Shown here: one piece after another, positions 50,318 to 61,242 of the stretch | Position numbering within the stretch: position 1 is the first letter of the stretch | Layout of the letters: every line of letters starts with the position of its first letter | Assembly (NCBI RefSeq): GCF_024362695.1 | Contig: NC_065408.1 | Coordinates: forward strand, 1,612,001-1,676,000 | Reading direction: 5' to 3' | DNA length: 64,000 bases | Source of the DNA: Pectinophora gossypiella | Taxonomy: Eukaryota > Arthropoda > Insecta > Lepidoptera > Gelechiidae | Notes under the pieces: model-generated | The model's database searches: none | What the model was told of the DNA's origin: nothing | What the model saw: the letters and a program-made list of their open reading frames with translations, nothing else | Program-made: the position numbers and the translations under genes

Positions 50318-50617
50318 CAGCATATATACGTCCCACTGCTGGGCACAGGCCTCCCTTTAATCAACCGGAGGGGGTATGGAGCATACTCCACCACGCTGCT
50401 CCAATGCGGGTTGGTGGAGGTGTTTTTAAGGCTAATAGCCGGGACCAACGGCTTAACGTTCCCCTTCGAAGCACGGAATCATCTTACTTTTTCGGACAAT
50501 CAGGTGATTCAAGCCTAAAAAATACAGACCAAACCAAACAAATTCGAATCGGGAATCGAACCCGGACCTCCAGATCGTGAGCCTAACGCTCTTCCCACTA
50601 GACCACGGGGGCTGTTA
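50318..50617 (-). mobile_element. SINE-B, full length with small deletion
   Basis: Both ends intact (CGTCCCACTGCTGGGCACAG at left; CTAGACCACGGGGGCT at right). The AACAAAGGACAGTCTCACAA block is replaced by a short sequence near 50520-50545. Confidence 0.9.
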
Positions 50618-50739
50618 CGTAGACGTAGACGTATGACGTAGAGACAATTTAATCTAAATGTGATGTGACACCAACCGGCGATTATCCCTGTATACACTAT
50701 GGGAGTGCACCCAAAGACAAACCACGGTTCGTGTAGAGC

Positions 50740-51215
50740 TATTGCAGATTTTGGGGACAAAGGGAACTGGGCTATTGGGTTGGGGGTTAGTGAACCGGGA
50801 TACTGGGGCTATGTGGGACTATGGCGCCTGCTCGACCAATGTTATTAACAAAGGTACAATGAGCAGGCGATGACTCGCTACTCACTGGATGAGCTATCTA
50901 ACCCAAGACGACAAGGCAGCAAAATGATTGTGAGCAGCTCAGGGTGTCGAAAGGTGTACCTACACCGCTTTGTTCGAGGCGGTTTACCCGCCTCACCAAC
51001 TCGCGACTTATGCATCTTTCACTTCCACCCTGCGGACGTATAGCTCTAACGCCCGACTCTATCCGGCCAATGAAGGCAAGCAGGAGGTGAGAGTCTTGCG
51101 ACCCCCGCTGGGGTCCACTCCGGCGGGCCAGTGAAGGCAAGCCGATCTCAGCTCCCTGGTGTTGTCACTCGCCACAAGCTGGCCTGCGGAGACTGACTGT
51201 ACTGTTGAATATGTC
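50740..51215. repeat. GC-rich repeat-like block
   Basis: ~475 bp much richer in G and C than its surroundings. It contains an internal near-duplication: ATCCGGCCAATGAAGGCAAG near 51060 and GGCGGGCCAGTGAAGGCAAG near 51121. No domain found in the overlapping frames. I believe similar blocks form the 5' region of LINEs in moths, but nothing in the window proves it. Confidence 0.4.
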
Positions 51216-51229
51216 GTTGCCAGATCGTA

Positions 51230-51745
51230 GAATTGATCATTTAATGTTGTGCTCGACCAATGGTCACATTTCACGAAATAGAATAATCATTCGTTGGCCA
51301 CATCATGATGTGGTTTGGGCAGATCAATGAACAAAAACAACAAAACGTTTAACGATATGATCAACTAAATGCATGATTACTTCATGATATGGCCAAACGT
51401 TGGCAATCGTATCGTAAAATTAGTAACATTATCCACCGGTAGTGGCGCTGGTGTCTATTATATTTAAAACTTGATTGATATTATAATCGAGGAATCGATG
51501 TAATTGTACAATTTTCCATATCGATTAGGTAAATAATTTTGAACCTAACAAATTAATCGACTATTCGCATTTTTATTACAACACATAACATGGACACCGC
51601 CTGCATTAACGATATGGCCAAATGTTGATTGAAATATCATTAAACGTTGACGTTTCAACGATATGGTCAACTTAAGTTGATTTCATGAAATGATCGAACA
51701 CATCATGAAATGATCAATACGATCTGGCCACGACACATTCACCAG
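51230..51745. repeat. Region with four AACGATATGGCCAA-like motifs
   Basis: AACGATATGATCAAC (51350), CATGATATGGCCAAACG (51390), AACGATATGGCCAAATG (51608) and AACGATATGGTCAAC (51658), plus CACATCATGA in both outer parts. It looks like a degraded inverted-repeat element of ~500 bp with subterminal repeats. Confidence 0.4.
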
Positions 51746-52067
51746 GTTCGCTGATTGATTCACCAAGGAGCGATGGGGTCGTCAAATCCCTACGCGTTAT
51801 TATTATTATAATATTAAACGGTATACAAGCAAATATTTCATCTTAAACTCTGAAAAGCGTTGGTCGGCAATCTCCCCATGCATATATTGACACATAGAGT
51901 GCAGCGGCGAGAGAACGTGGGTCCACACACAATGTGGTACTGTAAATAGGCAAGTAGGACTCAAGGAAATTGGATACGATATACGTCTCGTGTTGTGGGC
52001 AACTTTATGGTATACTAGCTACCCGCGACGTCGTCTGTTGAAGTATTATTTTTTTGTCTAACTGTTT

Positions 52068-52285
52068 GGAAAATGGCCCCTGACATGGCTCATGTAACGA
52101 CTACTTATTTACATCAGTAAGTAATACCCGGGACCAACGGCTTAACGTGCCTTTCGAAGCACGGATCATCTTACTTTCGGACAATCAGGTGATCAGCCTG
52201 TAATTTTCTAACCAGACTAGGGACCACAAAGTAATTTTTGTAATATGTCCGGGAATTGAACCCAGGACCTCCGGATCGACCGGTA
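52068..52285 (-). mobile_element. SINE-A, both ends truncated
   Basis: From ATGGCCCCTGACATGGCTCA through the core to the box B inverse GGGAATTGAACCC and CCTCCGGATCGA; it stops within the head. Confidence 0.85.
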
Positions 52286-52374
52286 GTTACGTGTACCTAA
52301 TTACATTTAAAGATGATTTATTTCTTAAATTATGACAATGATAAACATGTATGGTATTGACATAAGGTGACATA

Positions 52375-52685
52375 TTGTCAATGTCACACATTTTTATTAC
52401 TTTCACTGTCAATTATCACAATAATAAAAAAAATATGAGTTGCCTAAGACCCCTCTCACATCTGTAAAAAACAGTCAATCCTACACATTTTTATCACTTT
52501 TACTGTCGATTGTCATAATAATAATAAAAAAAAGTTTCCAACTTGGCTAAGACCCCTCTCACGTCTGTAAAAAATCAGTCAATCCCACACATTTTTATCA
52601 CTTCACTGTCGATTGTCATAATAATAAAAAAAAACGTTTGCAACTTGTCTAAGGCCCCTGTCATATCCGTATAAAAACAGTCTTT
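52375..52685 (+). repeat. Tandem array of three ~100 bp units
   Basis: Each unit has CACACATTTTTAT(T/C)AC, CACTGTC(A/G)ATT, an AATAATAAAAAAAA run, CTAAG(A/G)CCCCT and GTAAAAAACAGTC. Unit starts are near 52384, 52482 and 52586. Confidence 0.8.
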
Positions 52686-52689
52686 ACAA

Positions 52690-52770
52690 GTTAGGTACGT
52701 AAAAAACTTTACAAGTTAGGTAAGCAGACCATGTCAAAACGGGATATCGCCAGGGTGACGATGATATGTG
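52690..52770 (+). mobile_element. SINE-D 3' tip
   Basis: TTACAAGTTAGGTAAGCAGA, then AACGGGATATCGCCAGGGTG and ACGATGAT. It follows the tandem array, whose third unit runs into it. Confidence 0.55.
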
Positions 52771-53034
52771 TAATAAAAATAAACAATTCTATATGTAAGT
52801 ACTCCAAAGTCCCATCACGGGTGACCTACTGACGTCACAGGCTCATAGTGAAACTTTTGACATTTTGCTCTGGGTAATGTACGCCCTCATTTGCATACGG
52901 GACCGCGAGTTAATTAATTTGGTAGAATTACACCTATGAAGTCGCCTACGCAGTTGAGACGTGTTAGAAAAGTTAATTAAACATATTATAAAGTGAAACT
53001 ATAAAACAGAAAAAGCACACGACTTTAGCTCACG

Positions 53035-53104
53035 ATTATACCCCAATGGGGTAGTCAGAGGTACATCCATTGCAAGATGAACTAAGTACCCACACCTCAC
53101 CGAG
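53035..53104 (+). repeat. Short dispersed repeat, copy 2
   Basis: CCCCAATGGGGTAGTCAGAG, then ATGAACTAAGTACCCACACC; partner of 3774-3842. Confidence 0.55.
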
Positions 53105-53138
53105 TTGTGAGTTATTTTCGCATTTGGACCTTTACTTC

Positions 53139-53237
53139 CTTCCCTTTGCAAGAGAAGTGTGTCAGGATCGAAGCAAATGGAATTCTATAGTCTCTGCTTA
53201 CCCCGGTGGGAAATAGGCGTGAGTTTATGTATGTATG
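53139..53237 (+). mobile_element. RTE-T LINE 3' tip with target-site duplication
   Basis: 99 bp: the last ORF2 codons (DRSKWNSIVSAYPGGK-type) and the TATG tail. The 15 bp target duplication TTGGACCTTTACTTC is at 53124-53138 and 53238-53252. Confidence 0.85.
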
Positions 53238-53252
53238 TTGGACCTTTACTTC

Positions 53253-53540
53253 TTCTTCTTCTTCTTATCGTGTGGGTTGTGAGGTGGAATACCAACCTCA
53301 TCATCCCTAGTGTCAGGGTTATTACTAAGCCGCCAAAGGCCCCTGACATGGCTCATGTAACGACTACATACTTACATCAGTAAGTAGTAACCGGGACCAA
53401 CGGCTTAACGTGCCTTCCGAAACACGGATCATCTTACTTTCGGACAATCAGATGATCAGCATGTAATGTCCTAACCAAACTAGGGATCACAAAGTTATTT
53501 TTATGATATGTCGTCATCGGGATTCGAAACCGGGGCATGC
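53253..53540 (-). mobile_element. SINE-A, head-truncated
   Basis: Plus strand from TTCTTCTTCTTATCGTGTGG through GGACCAACGGCTTAACGTGC to the box B inverse GGATTCGAAACCGG. It begins exactly at the right target duplication of the preceding LINE tip. Confidence 0.85.
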
Positions 53541-53657
53541 TAAACTATTTTTAGGGACCTTTTTTAAAAAGTAAATTATTTAACTAGTTGGAAACTAGCC
53601 TTTTCCCCCTACTGTGTTTGTATTGTTACTGTGGCGTCATCTAATAATAAATACTTT

Positions 53658-53705
53658 CTTTAGATAGATAGATAGATAAAATACTTTATTGAGCACAATG
53701 GACAC
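53658..53705 (-). mobile_element. LINE 3' tip with GATA tail
   Basis: Minus strand: TGTGCTCAATAAAGTATTTT followed by ATCT repeats (plus strand GATAGATAGATAGATA). A polyadenylation signal next to a tetranucleotide tail. Confidence 0.6.
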
Positions 53706-53713
53706 AAAATACA

Positions 53714-53800
53714 GATATAGTTTATATATTTATGTATATAGTTTATATACATAAATATATAAACTATATATATATATATATATACATATATATGACTATT
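53714..53800. repeat. AT palindrome and (TA)n tract
   Basis: ATAGTTTATATATTTATGTA and its inverse ATAAATATATAAACTATA form a hairpin; alternating TA follows at 53765-53790. Likely unstable and able to extrude a cruciform. Confidence 0.7.
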
Positions 53801-54357
53801 ATACATAACTAAATAATTATACATACATATAATAACACTATGGAAAAAGGAAGGATGGTTTACATAAAAGAGGAGGAGCCAGAGTTCTTTCTTTCTTTCC
53901 TTTTGTAAAGGTAACATTTAAGATCACGACTATATTTCCAATTGGGCTACATACATCGCAAATCGAATTGAGAACTCACGCTTCAGCTTCCTATTAATTT
54001 TTGTAAAAAAGGCTGTAAGCTACCCAAATAAAAAAAAAATAAAAAATAGATCAATACAATACAAATACACATTATTGCACCAAAATAAAAAGAAATAATT
54101 ACAAAAAGTCTCTTAACTAAGTAAATGGCAAATTGCGGCCTTATCGCTTAAAGCGATTTCTTCCAGACAACCATAAGGTGAGGAAAAATGGTAATCAACG
54201 TGGTAGGTAGTGAGCCTTATCGCCGTCTATAATGTTCGGACCAACTGTGTTGGTGAAAACTGCACTCATTGCTTGGTGCAAGTCCGATACCAGGGTTTAA
54301 AGTTCTCCGTTTGAGAAGCAAGCCAGCCACAGCACCATAGTGACTCAATTAAAAACA
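53801..54357. other. No gene; one LINE scrap
   Basis: Contains the inverse of a CR1-like end at 54128-54180 (TTGCGGCCTTATCGCTTAAA then CTTCCAGACAACC). Otherwise unannotated. Confidence 0.45.
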
Positions 54358-54490
54358 ATCATCATCATCATCAGCCGTACGACGCCCACTGCTGGGCATA
54401 GGCCTCCCCCAAGGATCTCCACGACGATCGGTCCTGCGCTGCCCGCATCCAGCGGCTTCCCGCGACCTTCACCAGATCGTCGGTCCAAGA
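54358..54490 (-). mobile_element. SINE-like tail (GCCGTACGACGCCC type)
   Basis: Plus strand CATCATCATCAGCCGTACG, CCCACTGCTGGGCATAGGCC, TCCACGACGATCGGTCCTGC and AGCGGCTTCCCGCGACC. The same tail is inside both LTRs at 40885 and 43337. The head is not present. Confidence 0.65.
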
Positions 54491-54744
54491 TGGCGGTTGT
54501 GGATTTCCTGAATAAAAGGACCTCACTCAACATAAACCGTGATGAGCCACGATGCTGGTATTCTGTGGGTCTTGCTACAAGAGCAGTTGAGAAAACTCGC
54601 TTCCAACTAAATTCAGAAAAGTTAATTTCCTAAATAATAATTGTTCCGTCAAGGAATCTTATCCGAGACAGTGTTAACGAGTATAAGGTATGAAATTATT
54701 CCCAACCACGGAACATTAACATAAAAAAACTTTACTAATTATCA

Positions 54745-54935
54745 ATGTTTATTGATAAAGAGGCAAATATTGAGAGTCATTGGGGACAGAAGAGGCAAGA
54801 TGATTGGACACTTAATAAGACACGACAAATTTATTAAAAACATCATAGAAGGAAAGAGAGGAAGGAAATTTGATACACTAGAATGAAGAATGCTACACCG
54901 ACAAGAGCGTGGCTCTTAAATTAGTGATGATCGTA
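54745..54935 (+). pseudogene. RTE-H LINE ORF2 C-terminus
   Basis: Encodes RVIGDRRGKMIGHLIRHDK then IKNIIEGKRGRK-like residues, with an internal deletion compared with 31375-31665. It ends in the MLHRQERGS-type stop region. Confidence 0.7.
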
Positions 54936-54955
54936 GTAATTATACACTTTATATA

Positions 54956-55246
54956 TGAGGAGCTCGGTGGCGCAGCGGTAAACGCGCTTGGTCTGCGATT
55001 GTTGAAGTTAAGCAACTTTCGCAAAGGCCGGTCACAGGATGGGTGACCACAAAAAAAAGTTTTCATCTCGAGCTCCTCCGTGCTTCGGAAGGCACGTTAA
55101 GCCGTTGGTCCCGGCTGCATTAGTAGTCGTTAATAACCACCAATCCGCTCTGGACTCGCGTGGTGGTTTAAGGCCCGATCTCCTTATCCATCGATAGGAC
55201 AGGCTCGTGCCCCAGCAGTGAGGACGTTAATGGGCTGATGATGTGA
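54956..55246 (+). mobile_element. SINE-C, full length, target-site duplication
   Basis: Head GAGGAGCTCGGTGGCGCAGC, 5S-like part GAAGTTAAGCAACTTTCGCA and GGATGGGTGACCAC, linker, core and tail. ATACACTTTAT occurs on both sides as target duplication. Confidence 0.9.
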
Positions 55247-55944
55247 TACACTTTATTGCAAACAAATTCACAAAAACTCTCATGAAAAAAACATGGCAGG
55301 TTATTTTGATTCACTACTCATCACTGTTTATGTACTCGTATGTCTATATTCCCACTTTACGATCGACATACCAAGAAAGGTCAAGGATATGATGGTTAAA
55401 CTAAATATAGACCGTGATACCAGAATATAGTGGTCTCTCGCATTCTTCCTGCGATATCGTAAAATTACAGCCCTGTCCACTATTGTGTTGCAACTGTATT
55501 GTATCGTGAAGAGATATCTGCTGCGATTGCTTCTCTGCTGAACCGAAATAAAAAATAAATTAAAACAACAAAAAACCCGACTACGGACCATGTATCAAGG
55601 GTATAAAGAAATCTACAAACAGACATAATATGCGTGAATCATGGCAGTCGGGTAAAAATAACGACGCATCCAATTGCTTCTTATACCGAAAATAACCCTT
55701 GCTTTTTCCAAATAAAACTATAAACTTTAAAACTACAAGACTTAATACAAGGAAAGCGCGTACGTATTTCTAAAAAGGTTTCTACCTTCAAAGACGTAAA
55801 CATTGACGCATTAATAATCGCGTCACACTTGAAAAAAAGGATTGCGTTTCCGGCAAATTTAAGCGGAGATGGGGCAAATCAGATTGAACCCTTGTTTTCG
55901 GATCTCAACGAGCTTAACTTGAGTTGACGTGACACTCTAGATTA
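55247..55944. other. No gene recognised
   Basis: Contains an AAACCCGACTACGG ... CAGTCGGGTAAA inverted pair (55571-55656), a small foldback repeat of unknown type. Confidence 0.4.
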
Positions 55945-56165
55945 ATGTCCGGGGGAACGAGGCTAGGAGAACGGCGGTTATACAGCTGTAGCCGTAGTGG
56001 AGTCGGTATATCGCGCGCGACTCGACAAATGAGTCAATGCTATTGGCTACGATTAAATAAACAGTTTCTATTGGTTATTTTCGGCGGCGACCATCGCGCG
56101 CGATTTGTTAGGTCTACTGGTGTTGCGGAGTCCAATAACTGGATAATACTATGTTGCCAGCCCCT
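55945..56165. repeat. CpG-rich block with paired CGCGCGCGA motifs
   Basis: TATCGCGCGCGACTCG (56010) and CATCGCGCGCGATTTG (56092) enclose two ATTGG boxes (CTATTGGCTACG, CTATTGGTTATT). Paired CCAAT-type boxes between CpG palindromes can mark a promoter, but no transcript start or exon follows. It may equally be a transposon segment. Confidence 0.35.
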
Positions 56166-57636
56166 TACCGCGCTCTGATACCAGATTGGGATAATACAAA
56201 TGTATTTTATTGTACAAAACAAGTTTTACACACACGGACGAAAGATACAGTACAATCTGACGGCCTGATTGCTAAGCAGCAATTTCTTCCAGTGGCAAGA
56301 AAACATTTATCCCAAATTGGTGCGGGACGGTACAACATCTTGTATAATATAAATACTTACAAGAAACAAACAACTACCTACTAACATAAAATACATTGAT
56401 AAAATAGATATAAATAAATATGTGTATCTATAGGATAAAATGCGTTATATTAATATCCACATTGCGACTCGTAATGAATAATATTCGAAGACCAATACAA
56501 AAAATATATCTATAGTATATCGCCCCTCCACGTAGCATACGTATGTGCTCTTTTCTCGCGAAGAGCATTATAATATGGAATATTTACCGCAAAGTAATGC
56601 TTGATTCTATGAAGTATTTATTGACGTTTTATACCGTTTGTCACTTTATGCCACAAATAAGTAAATTATATTTTTAAACACCAAAGGTAAACATCTCATC
56701 TCGTGTAAACGACAAATAAAATCCTAATTCGTTCTTCATCAATCGTTGTGATGTGAGAAAAGCTTCATCATCATCAATTTAAGAGCCACGCTCTTGTCGG
56801 TGCAGCATTTCTGTAAAATACTCTCCATGTTTGAGAAAAGCTTACCAATATTTTTTTAACTCCTGGTAAAAATATTTTGGCTGAAATTGAAATGGAACAA
56901 TTTGAAGATCTAAATAAGATTTCTTTTCGTTGAAATATAAAAAAATAACTTAGTAAGCAAGTACCTATTTTATTTTTCAATGATTACAAAATAATTGACT
57001 CAAATGGAATGAAAAATTTTCATATTTTCCACAGTCAAATCCCTAATTCGGTTTCTGACCAATTCGGAAAAAAACTTCCTAAATGAAAATTATTCATTTA
57101 TATATTTTTTATTATTTTTTTATTTTTTCTCGACGCCCAGTTTCGTGGCCGCAAGCGGACATTTTCTGACGTCACAGTGCATACTCGAGATGTTTGTGCC
57201 AAATTGCACTCGCAGTTTAAAAAGTTGTCTTGGGGTCAGCTAAGGTCATTCTCTGAAGTTTGCACTGAATTGTTTGCGAATAAAAGTGTTCAGTGCACAG
57301 AGAAGCTTAAGAAAGAGAATTTGTGGAATTTAAATGTACATTAAAAGGATCCTGGCAGAAAGTCTTTAACGAGCCGGGATTAAAAAGAAAAGTGACTTCA
57401 AAAGGGAAGTTTTCCTTTTGCCTAATTAAAAAGTGTAATCATCAAAATTGTAAAAGCTTTAATCATAATTTAATTATCATATATTTATATAAAATCGTAA
57501 CATATTATCGTAAAAAATGCGACTAAGGTTACATGGGATTAATAATTGTAATCCTAATATAATCATACACCATGCTTCAACCAAAAGAAAATATATATAC
57601 CAACACAAATGAAGATGCGATTTTGTTTTTATTATT
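56166..57636. other. ~1.5 kb without a supported gene
   Basis: Includes a CR1-like scrap (56262-56310, CTGATTGCTAAGCAGCAATT), the inverse of an RTE-H tip (56765-56835), and a CRE-like TGACGTCA at 57169. Open frames show no domain. Confidence 0.4.
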
Positions 57637-57925
57637 CATCATCTCCCTCGCATTATCTCGTTTCTCACAGGGTCCGCTTACCTAACCTGTAGATTTGACA
57701 GGTCCGGTTTTTTACAGAAGCGACTCCATACAGACATTCCAAGTTCCAAGACATTCCAAGCCGCGAAGGGAACAGCCCAATACAGGTTAGGTCACATGCC
57801 TCCGAAATTGTATTTCTAGGGAATGTGGGCAACACGACGTTTTCCTTTACTGCTGAGCACGTGAAAAACCTGCGATGTCAAAGTGAGAGTCAAGCGTTCT
57901 ACCAACTGGACGTCCACGGCTTCTA
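57637..57925 (-). mobile_element. SINE-D, full length
   Basis: Minus strand. The tail is at the left (CATCATCTCCCTCGCATTAT) and the head at the right (plus strand GCGTTCTACCAACTGGAC-type). Small changes in the head would weaken box A. Confidence 0.85.
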
Positions 57926-58327
57926 AATGTTTTATTGTTATATACAATGAAAGTGACAAAAGAAAAGATTTCTCAACGGTATTTTCTTATCCAGTTGTCT
58001 ATTGTTTCTTATCCAGTTGTCTGAATTTTCTCACGGTGCTTGCTGCTGAAGATAGTGTCAGATAGTTTGATTTAAATTAGTTTTGAGGGGATTTACGGGA
58101 GTCTGGCGAGTATACAAAACTTGTTGGAACTTTAATTAAAATGTCAGAGAAGTTGTGGTGGTCAGGTATGATGAGACAAATTACTAATGGATCTGGAAGA
58201 CGTTGGCCAGCCGGGTCATAACGCTATCTACAATGTGTACCGACCACGGAATCACTTGAACACGCACATAAATCATCAAAATCTGTATAGTCCGTAACAA
58301 AAAGTGGTATATTATTATATGTAAACA
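57926..58327. other. No gene recognised
   Basis: Includes a 25 bp local duplication (TTTTCTTATCCAGTTGTCT-like) near 57980-58022; otherwise featureless. Confidence 0.4.
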
Positions 58328-58452
58328 GCCGTTGGTCCCGGCTATTAGCCGTAAAAACACTTCCACCAACCCGCATTGGAGCAGCGTGGTGGAGTATACC
58401 CTCCGGTTGATTGAGGGGAGGCCTGTGCCCATCAGTGGGACGTATATAGGCT
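58328..58452 (+). mobile_element. SINE-B 3' half
   Basis: GCCGTTGGTCCCGGCTATTA through CGTGGTGGAGTATACCCTCC to GGGACGTATATAGGCTG: the region after the core, plus orientation. Confidence 0.85.
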
Positions 58453-59257
58453 GGTTATTTATTATATGTGTCAGTCAGGGACTATCCAGGAGTGGGTCGT
58501 GTATAGTCTCAGCTCATTGTGGGCACTCACAGGTACTCCTTCATGTTCGGTGATGTACCGATGGAATGTTCCCACATTTAAGCAGGTAAACCCAGAGTAC
58601 AAGAAGTAACAATTTGTAAAAAAAAGCAGCAGTAGTATTAAAGAGTTTTTACAACGGGAACATTACCAGCTCCGCCACATCACTGATCACGCTGCTGCTC
58701 CTCTGTTGTTTGGAAACTCGACTCGAAATTTATAAAAAGTTCGTTTTAATAATAATAAATTGTTTATTTCAAAAGCTGTACAGCTTACTTAACATACACA
58801 TTTACAATTTTACATGGTTTTACATTGTTTCTAAAATATCTCTCCTCTTGCTTGTTTCTTGTTTTCTTTGGGAATCGAATCCAAGCTTTCTCTCAAAGAA
58901 GCACATTTTAAGATTTTCTTCTCATCTCTGGCCATGGAAACGTATTATTAACGCAATGTAGATAAATCTAGACTCATTCTATTTTTCTTGAAGTAAATCT
59001 TGCCACGTCTGAGTTCTAACCAAGCTTTAAACCAATGTTTTCGCTTCAACTATTTTCCAATTTTGGAAAAAGCCGAATTGGCGCAGTATTTTATCAAAAT
59101 CCGACAAAATGTCAGAAGCATTCCATTGGTGGAAAATTTGATCTGGCGCCAAACCACAGCAAACTAGCTGTTAGCGATGTGGAATTAATTAGTACACTTC
59201 GTTCTGGCAGCATTTCGTAGTCTTGATTTATACAAATAACCGTACCTTCATATCTTC
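58453..59257. other. No confirmed gene
   Basis: A GC-richer patch at 58650-58725 is open in two frames and preceded by an AG, but it is too short and lacks homology I can name. The rest is AT-rich. Confidence 0.35.
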
Positions 59258-59310
59258 AGGTTAGTTAAACGGACCCTGTGAAAACGGTATAACACAAGCG
59301 AGATTAGCAG
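59258..59310 (+). mobile_element. SINE-D 3' tip
   Basis: TCTTCAGGTTAGTTAAACGG, then ACCCTGTGAAAACGGTATAA. Confidence 0.6.
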
Positions 59311-59597
59311 ATTTTCCAAATAACGGTATTAAAATGTCACACACGTAAGCCCATAATCGCTAATGGGTAACCTTAAATAATCAAAGATAAAGCCACATTT
59401 TAGCCACCGTTAATACCTTAAGATGAATATTATGAACCTTATGAAATCTGTACCTTGTTAATAAGAGGATTATACGTAATTATGATCAGATTTTTTAATT
59501 CGTCGAGGTAGATCAAGCTGGCTCCAAGCTCGTATTGACGCGGGGCGATGGATGGTGAACGTCAGGACCACATATCTTATTGAAATATGAGTATGGA

Positions 59598-59835
59598 GAA
59601 AGATCGTATGTTTGGTTCATAAGTGATTATCACGTGTCCATCGGTGAAGGAAACTCACATTCCCGAGAAATGCATTTTCGGAGGTGTGTGGCCTAACCTG
59701 TATTGGGCTGGCTTTCCCTTCGCAGGTTAAAGGTCAGACAGGCTGTTGCTTCTGTACAAAACCTGACCTGTCAAATATTCAGGTTAGGTAAGCGGAGTCT
59801 GTGAAAAACGGGAGAGTGTTAGGAGGATGATTTAT
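59598..59835 (+). mobile_element. SINE-D, head-truncated
   Basis: Body with TTCCCGAGAAATGCATTTTC and TTGGGCTGGCTTTCCCTTCG, tail AGAGTGTTAGGAGGATGATT. Confidence 0.8.
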
Positions 59836-60307
59836 GGACACCAATGCTAAAATAATTTTAAGTTGTCTGATGACTGACTCTATGAATGTAAAGAATAGCC
59901 AAACTAAAAATAGAATCAGAGTCTCGATGGATTGAACAAAACGAATGGAATCCACTCAACTAACATATCGTATCGAATACATTCCAGGCAGATGATAAAA
60001 TCACCAAGTACATAAACGAAGGCGGAACCACGCTCCTGATTCTTCCACAAACAACACTGACCTTGCTTCAAATTATTACATACTCGCATCGAAATAATTT
60101 GTTTACATGCGTATCATCAAACTACTATTTGCTCTCAAACAAAAGATACGAGTATCCGAGGATCTTATTGATGAAAACGCGGAAGTTGCCGAAGATCAAA
60201 GTCATGTAGAAAACTTGGTGGATATCTATAGCTATTATAGTGCGCGTAGCAAGGCGTCTTATTTTCAAAGCGTTTTATTGTATTACGTGCAAGAAAAAAA
60301 ACCTTTG
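59836..60307 (+). other. Open frame of unknown meaning
   Basis: From an ATG at 60107, about 70 codons run up to the SINE target duplication (acidic-rich: EDLIDENAEVAEDQSHVE). The frame then continues through the inserted SINE, so any original end is lost. No domain or splice-site support; it may be chance. Confidence 0.25.
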
Positions 60308-60318
60308 TTTAAACAAAT

Positions 60319-60627
60319 CTTCTTTTATCTAGTGGTTGTGAGGTATATTACCAACGTCATCCTGGCGTCAGGTTTACTATTGAGCCGCCGAAGGCCCCTA
60401 GCATGGCTCATGCAACGGCTACTTACTTACATCAGTAAGTAGTAACCGGGACCAACAGCTTAGCCTTCCGAAGCACGGATCATCTTACTTTCGAATAATC
60501 TGGTGATCAGCCAGTAATGTCCTAACCAAACTAGGGACCACAACGTAATTTTTGTGACATGTCCCCACCCGAACCCGGGACCTCCGAATCGTGAACCTAG
60601 CGCTCAACCACTGAACCACGAAGGTGG
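60319..60627 (-). mobile_element. SINE-A, full length, target-site duplication
   Basis: Minus strand. The head is at the right (plus strand CTCAACCACTGAACCACGAA). The core has a small deletion (CAACAGCTTAGCCTTCCGAA). A perfect 11 bp target duplication TTTAAACAAAT is at 60308-60318 and 60628-60638. Confidence 0.9.
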
Positions 60628-60704
60628 TTTAAACAAATGAAATAGGTAGTTCTAGCAATATAGTCTCGCGTTTTTATTAAAATTTTAAGAGGAAAATTCT
60701 CCTG

Positions 60705-61022
60705 GAGCCGCGGTAGCCCAGTTGGTAGAACGCTTGCTTCTCACTTTGAGGTCGCAGGTTCGAATCCAGCACAGGCCTTAACCAATGATTTCGAATTCAT
60801 GTTTGGATCATAAATGATTATCACGTGCTTAGCGGTGAAGGAAAACTTCGTGAGAAAACCCACATACCCGACAAATACGTTTCGGAGGTATGTGACGTAA
60901 CCTGTAGGTATTGGGCTGGTTTTCCCTACGCGGGTTGGAAGGTCAAACATGCAGTCGCTTCTGTAAAAAACCAGACCTGAAACTTTCAGGATAGGTAAGC
61001 GGACTCTGTAAAAACGAGACGG
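60705..61022 (+). mobile_element. SINE-D, full length
   Basis: Head CGCGGTAGCCCAGTTGGTAG and box B GCAGGTTCGAATCC are both intact, the best-preserved SINE-D promoter here. The body is full; the tail stops at AAAACGAGACGGG without the usual GGAGATGATG end. Confidence 0.9.
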
Positions 61023-61061
61023 GCGACATGAAATTTGTAGCGGTTTTTGATATTATTTTTA

Positions 61062-61162
61062 TCCATATTTTTGCGACGGAAAATTCCACTTGATATCAAC
61101 TCAGATTCATGGTCTGCATCGTCCCTAAAAGTTTTCGTTACGATGTCACTAACACGCTGTAT
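61062..61162. mobile_element. P1 MITE, right half
   Basis: TTGCGACGGAAAATTCCACT, GATATCAACTCAGATTCATG and CGATGTCACTAACACGCTGT; the left arm is absent. Confidence 0.75.
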
Positions 61163-61242
61163 TTTATTAAGATTGAAAGACAAAAATAAGGAGAAATGGA
61201 TCAACCTACTGATACTTTCCTCGTAATATGATAGCTAAGTAG

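Noticed and set aside
53755..53795. CRISPR-like or other regular array in the TA-rich stretch
   Set aside because: It is simple dinucleotide repeat plus a palindrome without spacer structure; CRISPR is not expected in an insect nuclear genome.
57165..57300. Promoter around the TGACGTCA element
   Set aside because: A perfect CRE-like octamer is present, but there is no convincing TATA box/initiator spacing and no exon downstream; isolated 8-mers are expected by chance in 64 kb.
58650..58725. Possible short coding exon (GC-richer, preceded by AG)
   Set aside because: Open in more than one frame, no donor at the end, and no family I can name; too weak to annotate.
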